The notes beneath the pieces were generated by a model. The model worked only from the letters and a program-made list of their open reading frames with translations, did no database searches and was not told the DNA's origin. Positions 54,695-63,015 of a stretch of DNA of 64,000 nucleotides are shown one piece after another. The DNA comes from Adlercreutzia muris (GTDB taxonomy: Bacteria; Actinomycetota; Coriobacteriia; Coriobacteriales; Eggerthellaceae), in NCBI RefSeq assembly GCF_008831045.1, contig NZ_WAJS01000002.1, positions 106,095-170,094 on the forward strand. Reading direction: 5' to 3'. Every line of letters starts with the position of its first letter. The stretch's first letter is position 1. The position numbers were made by a program, and so were the translations under genes.

Positions 54695-55597
54695 TCAGCC
54701 TATGAGGAAGCACGGGCGCGGGCGAACGCTCCCATTCGTCGCCGAATAGTGGCTGGCATAGCCGTCGCCGTAGACATTGCACACGCTGGAAGCCGAACCG
54801 CCCATGACGGAACGCAGCCACCAAGTAACGCGCGTGCCCATGATGCGGCTTGCCGTGCTGTCGAACAGCGGAAAATGGCAGTCCATGCCCACCGAATAGC
54901 CCTTTGAACCCCACACGGCGCACCCGTAAACTTCCATTTCTGACAATGACCACACTTTACCAAGGTCAGCCCAGCCCCAGCCGCTCGCTTCGGTCAGCGC
55001 GGAAGAGCCGTAGCGCTGTTCACACAATGAACGGTGGTTGATTAGCACATTGCGAAGCGCTGCCGGAAGGGCTGGCAAATAGTCGTTGATTTCCCAGCCG
55101 TGAAGGTGGCTGGCAAGATAGGGTTCTTTGACAGTGGCGTTTCCGTTGTTGGTGGCCGTGGTGTTCCACATGATATAGCTAGTGTTGGTGGCCTTGCTGC
55201 CGCTCACCAGCACCGGCGCGGCGGGCACGAAAGCAAGGTGGTGCGGCATCGCCGCATCTGAACACTGGTAATACGGATCTACCGCAGCAAGAAGGTAACG
55301 CACCGTCTGCGCTGGCACGTTTGAGCCAGCAGCTACGGGCACGTCCATGTAATCGCCGATGCGCAAGCCCGAAAAGTCCGCAGCTTGCACGCGCGAATGA
55401 AGCCACGCGTAAATATCGCCATTCGCCGCAATCTCCGTTGCGAACGTGTCAGCAAGCGAGCGCCCCGGATACTGCCCGATGCTCTTTTGCCGGTCGAACT
55501 CTTCAAGAACGGTGGCGTTGCTCGCCACCTCGCGTGCGAAATCGTCTTTGTTAAGGCACGTTTGGCCGTTAACGTCAAAACCGCGTACATTCGGCAT
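54695..55597 (-). CDS. DGR-diversified phage tail protein (C-type-lectin-like variable domain)
   Basis: The ATG at 55597 is chosen because AGGAG lies about 10 nt upstream; this gives 300 residues. The N-terminal about 90 residues look like a tail-attachment part. From about residue 95 the pattern resembles the DUF6273/C-type-lectin-like fold of DGR target proteins (IGDYMDVPV, YLPALPAALRNVLINH, LSEMEVYG, WWLRSVMGGSASSVCNVYGDG), ending in the variable strand and a constant RPRPCFLIG. It is the probable receptor-binding or host-contact protein. VR occupies the last about 44 codons. Of the TR asparagines, one remains Asn while others have become Ser, Tyr, Asp and His. Confidence 0.9.
   Translation of the reverse strand: MPNVRGFDVNGQTCLNKDDFAREVASNATVLEEFDRQKSIGQYPGRSLADTFATEIAANGDIYAWLHSRVQAADFSGLRIGDYMDVPVAAGSNVPAQTVRYLLAAVDPYYQCSDAAMPHHLAFVPAAPVLVSGSKATNTSYIMWNTTATNNGNATVKEPYLASHLHGWEINDYLPALPAALRNVLINHRSLCEQRYGSSALTEASGWGWADLGKVWSLSEMEVYGCAVWGSKGYSVGMDCHFPLFDSTASRIMGTRVTWWLRSVMGGSASSVCNVYGDGYASHYSATNGSVRPRPCFLIG
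54705..54834 (-). repeat. DGR variable repeat (VR)
   Basis: It is the 3' end of the variable-protein gene and aligns with TR over 130 bp without gaps. The downstream end contains a GC-only core (CGCCCGCGCCCG on the coding strand) suited to an initiation-of-mutagenic-homing (IMH) site, followed by one further mismatch at 54710. Similarity ends 8-10 bp before the stop codon. Confidence 0.95.
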
Positions 55598-55610
55598 GGT
55601 TTCCACTCTC

Positions 55611-56720
55611 CTAAACTAGGGTGATTGTCTCTATATCGCCGTCAAAGGACGCACCGTTGATGCTTAGCAGTTCTTCGGTGATCGTGGCGGCGCGGCTGCT
55701 CGGCACGTAACAGATTTCATCAATGATTATGTAGCTGTCCGTTGCTTCCGCAAGCGCCCGCGCAAGCACGGCGTTGTCCGCCTTGACCTTCTCCAACTCT
55801 TCGCTAGACGCGCCGCCGCCCGAACCCGTGCCGCTTCCGCCGCCGCCCGAACCGATTATGCTTAGCGCCCGTTTGGTCGCGTCGCGGGCATCCTCGGCGG
55901 CTGTAATCGCGTCCGCTGCCGCAATGTCCGCCTTGCTCGCCGAAGCATCGGCCTTTGATGCCGCTTCGTTGGCGCTCTTCGTCGCCTTTTCCGCGTCGGC
56001 TATGGCGCTGTCCACGCGGTCGGCTGCGTTGTTTGCGCGTTGCGCTGCCGTGTTCGCTGCGCCCGCCGCGTAGTTAGCGGCGCTGGCCGCGCTCGTGGCG
56101 GCGCTAGCCGCGTTGTTTGCGCTGGTGGTCGCCGTGCGTGCGGCGCTTGCCGCGCTGTTCGCTGCCGCAGCGGCGTTGTTGGCCGCTGTCGCCGCGCTGC
56201 TGGCGCTGCTCACTGCCGTTTCTACGCGGGCGGCTGCTTTGTTCGCCGCGTCTGCCGCTGTGTTGGCGGCTCCCGCTGCCGTGTTGGCCGCGCTGACTGC
56301 TGCGTTTCCGCGCGAAATGAGGTTGTCTATAGCGTCATCCCAGTTCTGCGCGGGCTGCTGCCCCTCGGTGACGCACCGCAGAATCTCGACGGCGAAGCGC
56401 TCCGTTGAGTAGCGCACGCCGTCTTTCTCGAACGCGAAATAGGCTTCGTCGGTGTAACCGGCCACGCTGCAAAGCTTGTTTTCGTCAACCGTCACCGTTG
56501 CGGCGTTGCCCGAAATGGCGGCAACGGCGCGGTAGTAGTGGCGCTTGTCGGGCAACAGCACTTCAAGGTAGGCCGTGAATCCCGTTAGCGCCGCTTCCGC
56601 GCCGCCGTCGTAGATAAGCGCCTTGATGGTGGTTCCGTGCTTGTCGCCCTGACCGACGCGGACAAGGCCAGCGCCCAAGCCGTCCTTGCTAAGGTCTAGT
56701 TCAAGCGTGTGCGTGTTCAT
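55611..56720 (-). CDS. Baseplate/fibre protein with BppU-like N-terminus and Ala-rich helical shaft
   Basis: Residue count 369. The start overlaps the previous stop (ATGA). The N-terminal about 120 residues (LELDLSK ... ALIYDGGAEAALTGFTAYLEVLLPDK ... ERFAVEIL) resemble the N-terminal domain of siphovirus upper baseplate proteins. Residues about 135-290 are seven-residue-type Ala/Asn/Ser repeats (AANTAA, AANNAA, AARTAT), consistent with a coiled-coil trimer. A Gly/Ser hinge and a short C-terminal domain (LARALAEATDSYIIIDEICYVPSSRAATITEELL) follow. It probably links the tail tip to the variable receptor-binding protein encoded next. The repeat DNA (GCC/GCG codons) is prone to length change. Confidence 0.8.
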   Translation of the reverse strand: MNTHTLELDLSKDGLGAGLVRVGQGDKHGTTIKALIYDGGAEAALTGFTAYLEVLLPDKRHYYRAVAAISGNAATVTVDENKLCSVAGYTDEAYFAFEKDGVRYSTERFAVEILRCVTEGQQPAQNWDDAIDNLISRGNAAVSAANTAAGAANTAADAANKAAARVETAVSSASSAATAANNAAAAANSAASAARTATTSANNAASAATSAASAANYAAGAANTAAQRANNAADRVDSAIADAEKATKSANEAASKADASASKADIAAADAITAAEDARDATKRALSIIGSGGGGSGTGSGGGASSEELEKVKADNAVLARALAEATDSYIIIDEICYVPSSRAATITEELLSINGASFDGDIETITLV

Positions 56721-57118
56721 CGGCTCTCACCCGCCTTGGTGATCTCGCGCAGGGCGGCAAGCTTCGCGCTGAACGTCTCTACCGGGTCGCGCACCTGCGC
56801 CGGTGGGTCATCGTCTGCCGCCGCGAGCGCCGCCGCTTCGGGAAGCATGAGCGTTTGCAGCGCGTCGAACACGTCAACCACTGCTTGCATTCGCTCGTCA
56901 ACATAGACGGGCTGCACAAGCTGCAAAGAACCTTCGGTACCCTTTTGCGGCTTGACTTCCGAAACATCCGCAATGCGCCTGTTGCCGTGGGCATCGACGG
57001 CCACGAACACCACGCCTTGCGATGCAGCCGCATTGAGCAATGCGGGGTCAAACTCTGTCACTTGCGCTTCGGTGTTGCTCAACGGGTCGTGAGCCATGTA
57101 GATAACTGTTTCGCCCAT
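56717..57118 (-). CDS. Small phage tail-region protein, unknown
   Basis: The ATG at 57118 (MGETVIYMAHDPLSNTEAQV) has GGGGG upstream; the product has 133 residues. It contains a small beta-rich N-terminal part (VVFVAVDAHGNRRIADVSEV) and an acidic Ala-rich helical C-terminus. I recognise no family. Its place between the tail-associated protein and the baseplate protein suggests a structural or chaperone role in tail-tip assembly. Confidence 0.7.
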   Translation of the reverse strand: MGETVIYMAHDPLSNTEAQVTEFDPALLNAAASQGVVFVAVDAHGNRRIADVSEVKPQKGTEGSLQLVQPVYVDERMQAVVDVFDALQTLMLPEAAALAAADDDPPAQVRDPVETFSAKLAALREITKAGESR

Positions 57119-57128
57119 ATCGTCCCCC

Positions 57129-59069
57129 TTATCCTGTTCCAACCGTGCCGTATGTGGTGCATAGCCCGTCAATATGCGAAATCTTGAAAGTTCCGTAATG
57201 CCAGCCAACGCAACCGTTGCCGTTGTCGTGCAGTTCGGAAATGATGGGCTGTGAAATGGTGCCTGTCTGGCATATAGTCGCAACCGTGCTTATGTCGCTG
57301 CTCGCCGCCACCGATATTTGCGGGCTTGAAATCCTCGTGCCGTGCTGTGCTTGAAGCTGCAAGCCTTGGTACAGTTCGCCGGTCTGCACGTTTCGGAAGT
57401 GAGCCGAGAAGTCAATAACGCCGATCTGCACGCCGTTTTCGCTTCCCCGAATCTCCCCGGAAATCAGTTGCAGCAGGTTAGACGCAAGGCCGCATGAGAA
57501 CTGGCCGTTTGCGGTGATGTTGTTTGCTTTCATGTAATTTGTGGTCAACGTCCCGTTGGTCAAATCCCACGTGTTGCGCCCCCTGTCATCGGTCAGCAGC
57601 CCCGCGCGTATGCGGTCGGCTCGCATCGTTCCGGCGTTGATGCAATCGGCGGTCACGCTCGCGCCCGTTATGAACGTCTTCCAGTTCCATTGCCCGCTGC
57701 TCGTAAGGCTCGAAGCAAGGCGGATGCCGCGCCCGGAAATGTTCACGCACCACATACCCGACACGCTTTTGAGCGGCAAGCCGGTTTCGGGGTTCAAGGG
57801 CACGTTGCTGTACAAGCTGCCAAGTTCAAAGGTTTCAACCTTGTAGGTTCCAACTGAATTGAACTGATCGTTAAGCGCGTCTTGAAGCTGCACCAGCCAG
57901 CTAACCGACGTGCCCGCCACCGCGTCATAGGTCGCCGCCGCGCGGCTGCTGTTCTTTAGGGTCTGGCTCACGCTCTGCCACATATCGGCCATGCTGTTAA
58001 TGAGGTTGCCGAAAGTAACGGTAGCGTCGCCGCCCAGCAAGTCGCGTTCGATCTGCGACACGCGCCCGGTAAGCCTTATGCCCTCTTCGGTAAAGCCCTT
58101 GTCGATTATCGCCACGCGGTCACCAACCGCCGCGCCTTCCCAGCTTCTCCCGAACGCGTACAGGTCAAGCACGCTCGCTTCATAGCTAACCTTCGGTTCG
58201 CTGACCTCTGCAAGGTACGCTTTCGTTTCCTTTAGAAGCTGCGCGGCATCCTCGCACTGCTCGTTCACGTAGCTTGTGCAAGCTGGCAGAGCGGTGCCGC
58301 TGGCGTTCGGATGCCCCCAAATCTTCGTTGCGGCGGCATCCTCGACGTAGGCTTTGCCGCCGTTGATTGATTCAAAGGTCAGCCGTCTGCCGTAAGCCCC
58401 CGAATCCGTCTCAACGCCCTTGCCGTAGCCGTAGACGCGCGTTTTCGGGTTGTCAGCCGCCACCGTGCGCGTGATGGTCTTAATGTCCTTCGTCCACGTG
58501 AAGCGCTTAGGGCTTGACTGGTTGCCGCGCAGCTTGCGCACGCCGACTTGGCGCGAAACCACCGAAGAACCATTGGTTGTAATGGTGGTTTCCAACTCGC
58601 CGCCCCACGCTTCCAAAATATCGGCTATGGATTCGCGGACGCTCTGGTGGTAGAGAACGACGCTTGCGCTTGCGGTCACGTCGCACGCGCCCACCGCCCA
58701 GCGCGTGCCGGTAAGCACGCGGGCAAGCGCCGTTGCAACCTGCCCCGACGGCCTTACATCGTCCGTCCAATCGTCCCAAAGTTCGGCGATTGAGTTAACG
58801 CCCGTGAACTCGGTTTGCAAGGTTCCGTCTTCGCCGTGGGTTCGGCTCGCATCGTCAACAATGTGTTCATGGGTCTTGCCCTGCGCGTCAACCCAAACGA
58901 TATAGTCACCCTTGTTCACGTCATCGGAACACGTCACCTTGATTTCGTCGGTGCCGTCCAGCGCTTCGGTGTGCGTCGCCGCCGTAACGTCCAGCCGCCC
59001 AAGGTTTACGCCCCAGCGCGAAAAGCGCGTGAAGCCAACTTTTCTGATTAAAGCCATCTTTCCCGCCAT
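57129..59069 (-). CDS. Tail-associated (Tal/Gp18-like) minor structural protein
   Basis: Residue count 646; the ATG at 59057 is an alternative start. The N-terminal half matches the general layout of siphovirus Tal proteins (GTDEIKVTC, KGDYIVWVDAQGKTHEHIVDD, LEAWGGELETTIT, AVGDRVAIIDKGFTEEGIRLTGRVSQIERDLL), which form the tail-tip hub and resemble phage T4 gp27. A long C-terminal part with WNWKTFITGASVTADCINAGTMRADRI and WDLTNGTLTTNYMKANNITANGQF repeats the pattern of prophage tail proteins that attach fibres. It overlaps the distal-tail gene by 22 bp. No peptidase motif is evident. Confidence 0.85.
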   Translation of the reverse strand: MAGKMALIRKVGFTRFSRWGVNLGRLDVTAATHTEALDGTDEIKVTCSDDVNKGDYIVWVDAQGKTHEHIVDDASRTHGEDGTLQTEFTGVNSIAELWDDWTDDVRPSGQVATALARVLTGTRWAVGACDVTASASVVLYHQSVRESIADILEAWGGELETTITTNGSSVVSRQVGVRKLRGNQSSPKRFTWTKDIKTITRTVAADNPKTRVYGYGKGVETDSGAYGRRLTFESINGGKAYVEDAAATKIWGHPNASGTALPACTSYVNEQCEDAAQLLKETKAYLAEVSEPKVSYEASVLDLYAFGRSWEGAAVGDRVAIIDKGFTEEGIRLTGRVSQIERDLLGGDATVTFGNLINSMADMWQSVSQTLKNSSRAAATYDAVAGTSVSWLVQLQDALNDQFNSVGTYKVETFELGSLYSNVPLNPETGLPLKSVSGMWCVNISGRGIRLASSLTSSGQWNWKTFITGASVTADCINAGTMRADRIRAGLLTDDRGRNTWDLTNGTLTTNYMKANNITANGQFSCGLASNLLQLISGEIRGSENGVQIGVIDFSAHFRNVQTGELYQGLQLQAQHGTRISSPQISVAASSDISTVATICQTGTISQPIISELHDNGNGCVGWHYGTFKISHIDGLCTTYGTVGTG

Positions 59070-59773
59070 TCCAGCACCGCGCTGCCGCCGCTTAGTTGCA
59101 GGGTCGTGCGGCCATTGATCGTGAAGAAATCCGAATCAAGCGTGACGGCGGCGGCTTGGCTGTTGACGGTCGCCCGCTCTAGCGCCATGTCAACGCGCAC
59201 GGTGCTTGTGCTTGTGACGCTCGACGCAAGCTTTACTTGCTCGCCCGTGTCAACGTTCCTGATATACCAAGCCGCGCTTGAAGACGGCTTAGCGGTGATT
59301 GCCAGATGCGCGGGGCGGTTGCCGCCCGCGTTCACCGTGAACGTTCCCGCCTTGACTTCAACGCGGCGCTTGTTGCCGTAATAGAACGGATCGCCAACAT
59401 GGAACGTCACCGTTGTGCTTGGGCAAGCGTCCGTGATCTCGCCAAGGTCTGTTGACCCGCTCACGATTGCCAGAAGGTAGCGCGTGGGGTCATCGGGAAG
59501 CACCAGCGGCGCGGGTTCGTCGGTGCATAGCAGTTCCGCCAGTGCGTGGCGAACCGCCGCCGCGTCCCGCCTGTCATCGCTTCTTAGCCAAATGTCAACC
59601 GGCAGATCATAGCCCCCGAAGTAGGCCGATTTGAACAACTCGCCGTGGCGGCCTGAAACGCTCTCGAAGTTCGCGTTTACAGGTGCCATGATAGGCCGGT
59701 TGACCTTGCAGCTTACAAGGGCGCTTAGGTCGTGCCCGTTGAATATAACGCGGTCGGTCTGCGCCCGCTTCAT
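59048..59773 (-). CDS. Distal tail protein (Dit-like)
   Basis: The ATG at 59773 is chosen (MKRAQTDRVIFNGHDLSALV; a TTG at 59785 is in frame), giving 241 residues. The N-terminal beta-belt (VIFNGHDLSALVSCKV, SAYFGGYDLPVDIWL, LPDDPTRYLLAIVSGSTDLGEIT, VTFHVGDPFYYG) is typical of siphovirus Dit/sipho-tail proteins. The second half (FTVNAGGNRPAHLAITAKPSSSAAWYI ... FFTINGRTTLQLSGGSAVLEWRERWL) is the galectin-like C-terminal domain. Dit rings connect the tail tube to the baseplate. Confidence 0.85.
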   Translation of the reverse strand: MKRAQTDRVIFNGHDLSALVSCKVNRPIMAPVNANFESVSGRHGELFKSAYFGGYDLPVDIWLRSDDRRDAAAVRHALAELLCTDEPAPLVLPDDPTRYLLAIVSGSTDLGEITDACPSTTVTFHVGDPFYYGNKRRVEVKAGTFTVNAGGNRPAHLAITAKPSSSAAWYIRNVDTGEQVKLASSVTSTSTVRVDMALERATVNSQAAAVTLDSDFFTINGRTTLQLSGGSAVLEWRERWL

Positions 59774-59774
59774 C

Positions 59775-62327
59775 TTACGTTGCAACGCTCACACCCCTTT
59801 GCTTTAGCTTGCTTGCAATCCCAAGGCCGATTTGCTGGCCTGTCTGGTACGCGTCCGCATTGCCCGCAACCGTCGCGTTGACCTCGACGCTGACGGCGAT
59901 TTGCTGCGCGGGCTGTCCGCCGTTGAACGCGTTGTTAACCGCGCGTTCGATGAAGTCCCATAGCTGCTTTTCAGGCGCCACGTACTCGCCGCCCGCTTCG
60001 CCAACGCCGATGATCGAAGCTTTGTCGAAGTAGCCGCCGCGTGCGTACCAGTCAACGGACACGCTAGGCAGCTTGATTGGGCCAACGTCATTCCAAGAAA
60101 CGTTGAAGTGCGGCATCTTGATTTTCGGCAACTCAATCTTGATGCCGCCGAAGATGCTCATAATCTTGCCCGGTATGTCCTTTATGAAGTTCCACGCGTT
60201 TTCAATGGGGTTCTTCATGAAGTCTCGAACACTGTTGAACACGCCGTTTACCTTCTCGCCCAAGCCCGGAAAGCCCAGCTTGTTGCCTATGGCATCGGCG
60301 ACGCGCACGGCGTTTTGCTGCGCGTTGTCCATCTTCTGGCTGATGTTGTCCTTGATCGCGTTAAAGGCGTTGGCGGCTTCGGCCTTGGCGGTTGACCAGT
60401 CGCCGGAAAGGGCGGCTTGCAGGGCGCTGCCCGCGCTGCTGCCCACCTGCTTTGCCGTGTTCATGTCGTTTTGCACGGTGGAAGCAATTCCGCCGAAGTA
60501 CGTTTGCGTGGCGGTCTGTAGGGTGTTCCACTTGTCGGAAACCCAATCAGCCGCGCCCTGTGCCTTTTCGGAAACGGTGCTTTTGATGTTCTCCCAAGCG
60601 TTGCTTGCGTCCTGCTTGAAGCCTTCCCATTTGCTCGCAACATCGCTTTTGAACTGCTCAACGCCGCTTGTAACGTCGTTCCAAACGCCGCCCCAGAACT
60701 CACCGGCACCGCTAAGGAAGTCACAAACGCCCTGCCACTTCTCCGAAATCCAGCCGGTGAAGTCAGCCCACATCTGCTTGCCCGTCTCGGTCTGCGTGAA
60801 GAACCACGTAAGACCGGCCACCGCCGCGCTTACCGCTGCGATGCCAAGGCCGATAGGGTTAGCGGTGATAAGGCCGGTTAGGCTCTTCCATCCGCCGCCA
60901 AGACCGCCGAACTTCCCGCCCAGCCCGTCGGCCTTTCCGCCAAGGTCAACGAAGCCGCCCGCAATGCTCTTGATCGCGCCGCCGATGGGCGCGGCGCTCT
61001 GCATGAACTTGCCAACGGCGGTAGTAACCCCGCCGAACGCCAGCACGCCTAGCCCAAGGTTCTTGACTAGTTCTTGCTGCTCCGGCGACAGCGATTTGAA
61101 CCAATCCGAAGCGGCTTGAAGCGCCGGTGTCAGCTTGCCTAGAATCTCGCTGCCAATTTCGGTTACCATCTGCTTTACCGGCAAGGCCGCTTCGCCCATT
61201 TCGCGCATGGATGTTTCAAGTTCGTTTTGCGCGTCGCGGCTTGCCAACAAGTCTTTGTTGGTTTCCTGAAACGCCTTGCCAGCATCCCCGTAAACGCCCG
61301 CCAGCGCGTCCGTTACAAGGGTCGCGCGTTCCTGCTCGGTCTTGCACGCCGCCAGTGCTTCGTTAAAAGCGTCTTCCTTGGTCTGACCCTCTGCAATGGC
61401 CTTGTTGAAAGCTGCTTGTGCGGCAGAATTGCCGGAAAGGGCGTTGCTCCACTGCTCGGCGCTAGCCGTTGACCAGTTGAGCGCGTCGGCGAAACTGCCG
61501 GTTACCGCGCCGGTGTGCGCGGTTTCCTGCGCCGTTTCTGCCAAGTTCTCCAACGGCAGCGCGTCGCCGAATGTGGCATAGGCACCGGCTGCAATGTCAG
61601 TCCACTTCTTCAATTCCTCTTCGTCTTGCGTGAGCCTGATTAGGTTCTGGCTCGCTTCGGTGGCGGTGTCGCCGTCGCCCAAGATGCGGTAGAAGTTCGC
61701 ATAGGTGGTCTGCGCTTGCTCAACGGTGCTTCCGGCGCTGGTGAAAGCGGTTTCAAGCTGGTTGTTCTTGGCTATGGCCTCTTCTTGGCTCTCCGCAAGG
61801 GCGGTCAGGCCGGTTGCCGCCGCCGTGATGCCGCCGGAAATAGCAAGCCCGCCGCGCTCAACGCCCTTGCCCGCCTTTTCCAGCTTGTCGGCGTTATCTT
61901 CGATGGTCTGGCCGAACTTGTATAGCTTGGTTTTCGACGCTTCGGCTTCGCGCGACGTTTCGGCAAGTTCCTTGCCGTACGATTCAAGCTGGTTTTCGCA
62001 TTGCAAGATAGTGCGTTTAAGGCTGTCGTATTGCCGTTCCTCTTCGGCGGTCAGCCTAGCGCCGCTCTGCTGTTTCGCTTCAAGCTGCGCAAGCGCCTGT
62101 TTGTACGCGTCCAACTTCTGTTGCGTCTCGCCATAGGCGCTGTTTAGCGCCTTGACCTTCTGTTGCAGCAAGTCGGTATTGCCCGGATTGAACTTCAAAG
62201 ACTTGTCGATTTCCTTCAAGTCCGCTTGGGTCTTCTTGGATTCGCTAGAAACCTTCTTCAAAGCCCCTTGAAGTTCGGTAGTGTCGCCGCCGAACTTGAT
62301 AACAAGCCCTTTGTAGCTTACCGCCAT
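59775..62327 (-). CDS. Tape measure protein
   Basis: Residue count 850, starting at the ATG with AGAAGG upstream. The N-terminal about 150 residues are coiled-coil (KFGGDTTELQGALKKVSSESKKTQADLKEIDKSL). A segment AKNNQLETAFTSAGSTVEQAQ lies within the conserved TP901-1-type tape-measure domain. Two hydrophobic segments (VLAFGGVTTAVGKFM and IGLGIAAVSAAVAGLTWFF) lie near the middle. The C-terminal part is repetitive, with Trp-rich helices (WADFTGWISEKWQGVCDFLSGAGEFWG). It sets tail length; at about 0.15 nm per residue the tail would be near 130 nm, which is an inference from the family rule. Confidence 0.93.
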   Translation of the reverse strand: MAVSYKGLVIKFGGDTTELQGALKKVSSESKKTQADLKEIDKSLKFNPGNTDLLQQKVKALNSAYGETQQKLDAYKQALAQLEAKQQSGARLTAEEERQYDSLKRTILQCENQLESYGKELAETSREAEASKTKLYKFGQTIEDNADKLEKAGKGVERGGLAISGGITAAATGLTALAESQEEAIAKNNQLETAFTSAGSTVEQAQTTYANFYRILGDGDTATEASQNLIRLTQDEEELKKWTDIAAGAYATFGDALPLENLAETAQETAHTGAVTGSFADALNWSTASAEQWSNALSGNSAAQAAFNKAIAEGQTKEDAFNEALAACKTEQERATLVTDALAGVYGDAGKAFQETNKDLLASRDAQNELETSMREMGEAALPVKQMVTEIGSEILGKLTPALQAASDWFKSLSPEQQELVKNLGLGVLAFGGVTTAVGKFMQSAAPIGGAIKSIAGGFVDLGGKADGLGGKFGGLGGGWKSLTGLITANPIGLGIAAVSAAVAGLTWFFTQTETGKQMWADFTGWISEKWQGVCDFLSGAGEFWGGVWNDVTSGVEQFKSDVASKWEGFKQDASNAWENIKSTVSEKAQGAADWVSDKWNTLQTATQTYFGGIASTVQNDMNTAKQVGSSAGSALQAALSGDWSTAKAEAANAFNAIKDNISQKMDNAQQNAVRVADAIGNKLGFPGLGEKVNGVFNSVRDFMKNPIENAWNFIKDIPGKIMSIFGGIKIELPKIKMPHFNVSWNDVGPIKLPSVSVDWYARGGYFDKASIIGVGEAGGEYVAPEKQLWDFIERAVNNAFNGGQPAQQIAVSVEVNATVAGNADAYQTGQQIGLGIASKLKQRGVSVAT

Positions 62328-62411
62328 GCCGGTTCACCTTCTTTCAATTCTCAAAGTGCATGAGCGCTTCAAACACCGCGCCCGCGCGGGTGCGGTGCCG
62401 TGAAACGTTCA

Positions 62412-62690
62412 CTAGCCCCAAAATGCCGCTTCGGCCTTGCGTGCCTTTTCGTCGTCTTCGTAGTTGGCGACGGCATCGGCGTAGAACGCGTGAATCTCCA
62501 ACAGGTCTTTGACCTGCCGGAAGCTAAGTTGCTGCAAATCGGTGATGGAAAGCCCGCATTGCTGGCAGTTGTACAGATAACGCGCGTCGCACGCGTCTGA
62601 CAGGTTGCTAGGCAGTGGCGGCGCTGGCTGCTTCGGCGGGCGCGGCTTCCACTCCATCGGGCGTTGAAGGAAAAAAGTTATCCTCGACAA
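62412..62690 (-). CDS. Second tail assembly chaperone reading frame (gpT-like), probably made by frameshift
   Basis: This frame overlaps the upstream chaperone gene (62608-63015) by 83 bp and has no good start of its own, only TTG. The conserved part (YLYNCQQCGLSITDLQQLSFRQVKDLLEIHAFYADAVANYEDDEKARKAEAAFWG) is like the T-part of siphovirus gpG/gpGT chaperones. In the overlap, the upstream frame reads AAC TTT TTT CCT (T-run at plus 62671-62676). A +1 slip of the Phe tRNA from TTT to TTC, or a -2 slip, would join the two frames. It probably functions only as a C-terminal extension of the upstream protein. Confidence 0.75.
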   Translation of the reverse strand: MSRITFFLQRPMEWKPRPPKQPAPPLPSNLSDACDARYLYNCQQCGLSITDLQQLSFRQVKDLLEIHAFYADAVANYEDDEKARKAEAAFWG

Positions 62691-63015
62691 TGCCCATCAC
62701 GTCAGCCGCCCAACCGTCCCCCTTCTGTAGGTCGAATGCGGCGGGCGGAAGCGATTTCACCCACTTGTCAAAGCCAAGCCCCCAACGCGGCTTCGCGGTC
62801 TTGATGCACGCATAGGCGATTTCAAGAAGCGCCGTCATCGACGGCATACCGCAAGACTTCATCGTTTCAACGATCATGCCCACGTCTTCGTTAATGTCCT
62901 TGGGGCGCGTCGCGCCGTTGGGCTTCTCAACGCTGAACGTGCGCGAAAACACAATGGGCGTGAAGCCATTGAAGGTGGCTTCAAACTCCATCCCGTCGCC
63001 GAAGTCGATAACCAT
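62608..63015 (-). CDS. Tail assembly chaperone (gpG-like)
   Basis: Residue count 135. Its ATG overlaps the TAA of the major tail protein gene (TAATG). Helical and acidic (INEDVGMIVETMKSCGMPSMTALLEIAYACIKTAKPRWGLGFDKWVKSL...), it ends in an Ala/Glu-rich tail. Size and place between the major tail protein and the tape measure match gpG of siphoviruses, which coats the tape measure before tail-tube polymerisation. A slippery T-run near the end allows fusion to the downstream frame. Confidence 0.8.
   Translation of the reverse strand: MVIDFGDGMEFEATFNGFTPIVFSRTFSVEKPNGATRPKDINEDVGMIVETMKSCGMPSMTALLEIAYACIKTAKPRWGLGFDKWVKSLPPAAFDLQKGDGWAADVMGIVEDNFFPSTPDGVEAAPAEAASAATA

Larger units (their letters stand above)
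52754..55597 (-). other. Complete diversity-generating retroelement (DGR)
   Basis: In transcription order the cassette holds: the variable protein with VR at its 3' end, a hairpin just downstream, Avd, the template repeat and the reverse transcriptase. All mismatches between TR and VR are at template adenines (11 or 12 of 27 adenines changed, none elsewhere). Confidence 0.95.
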
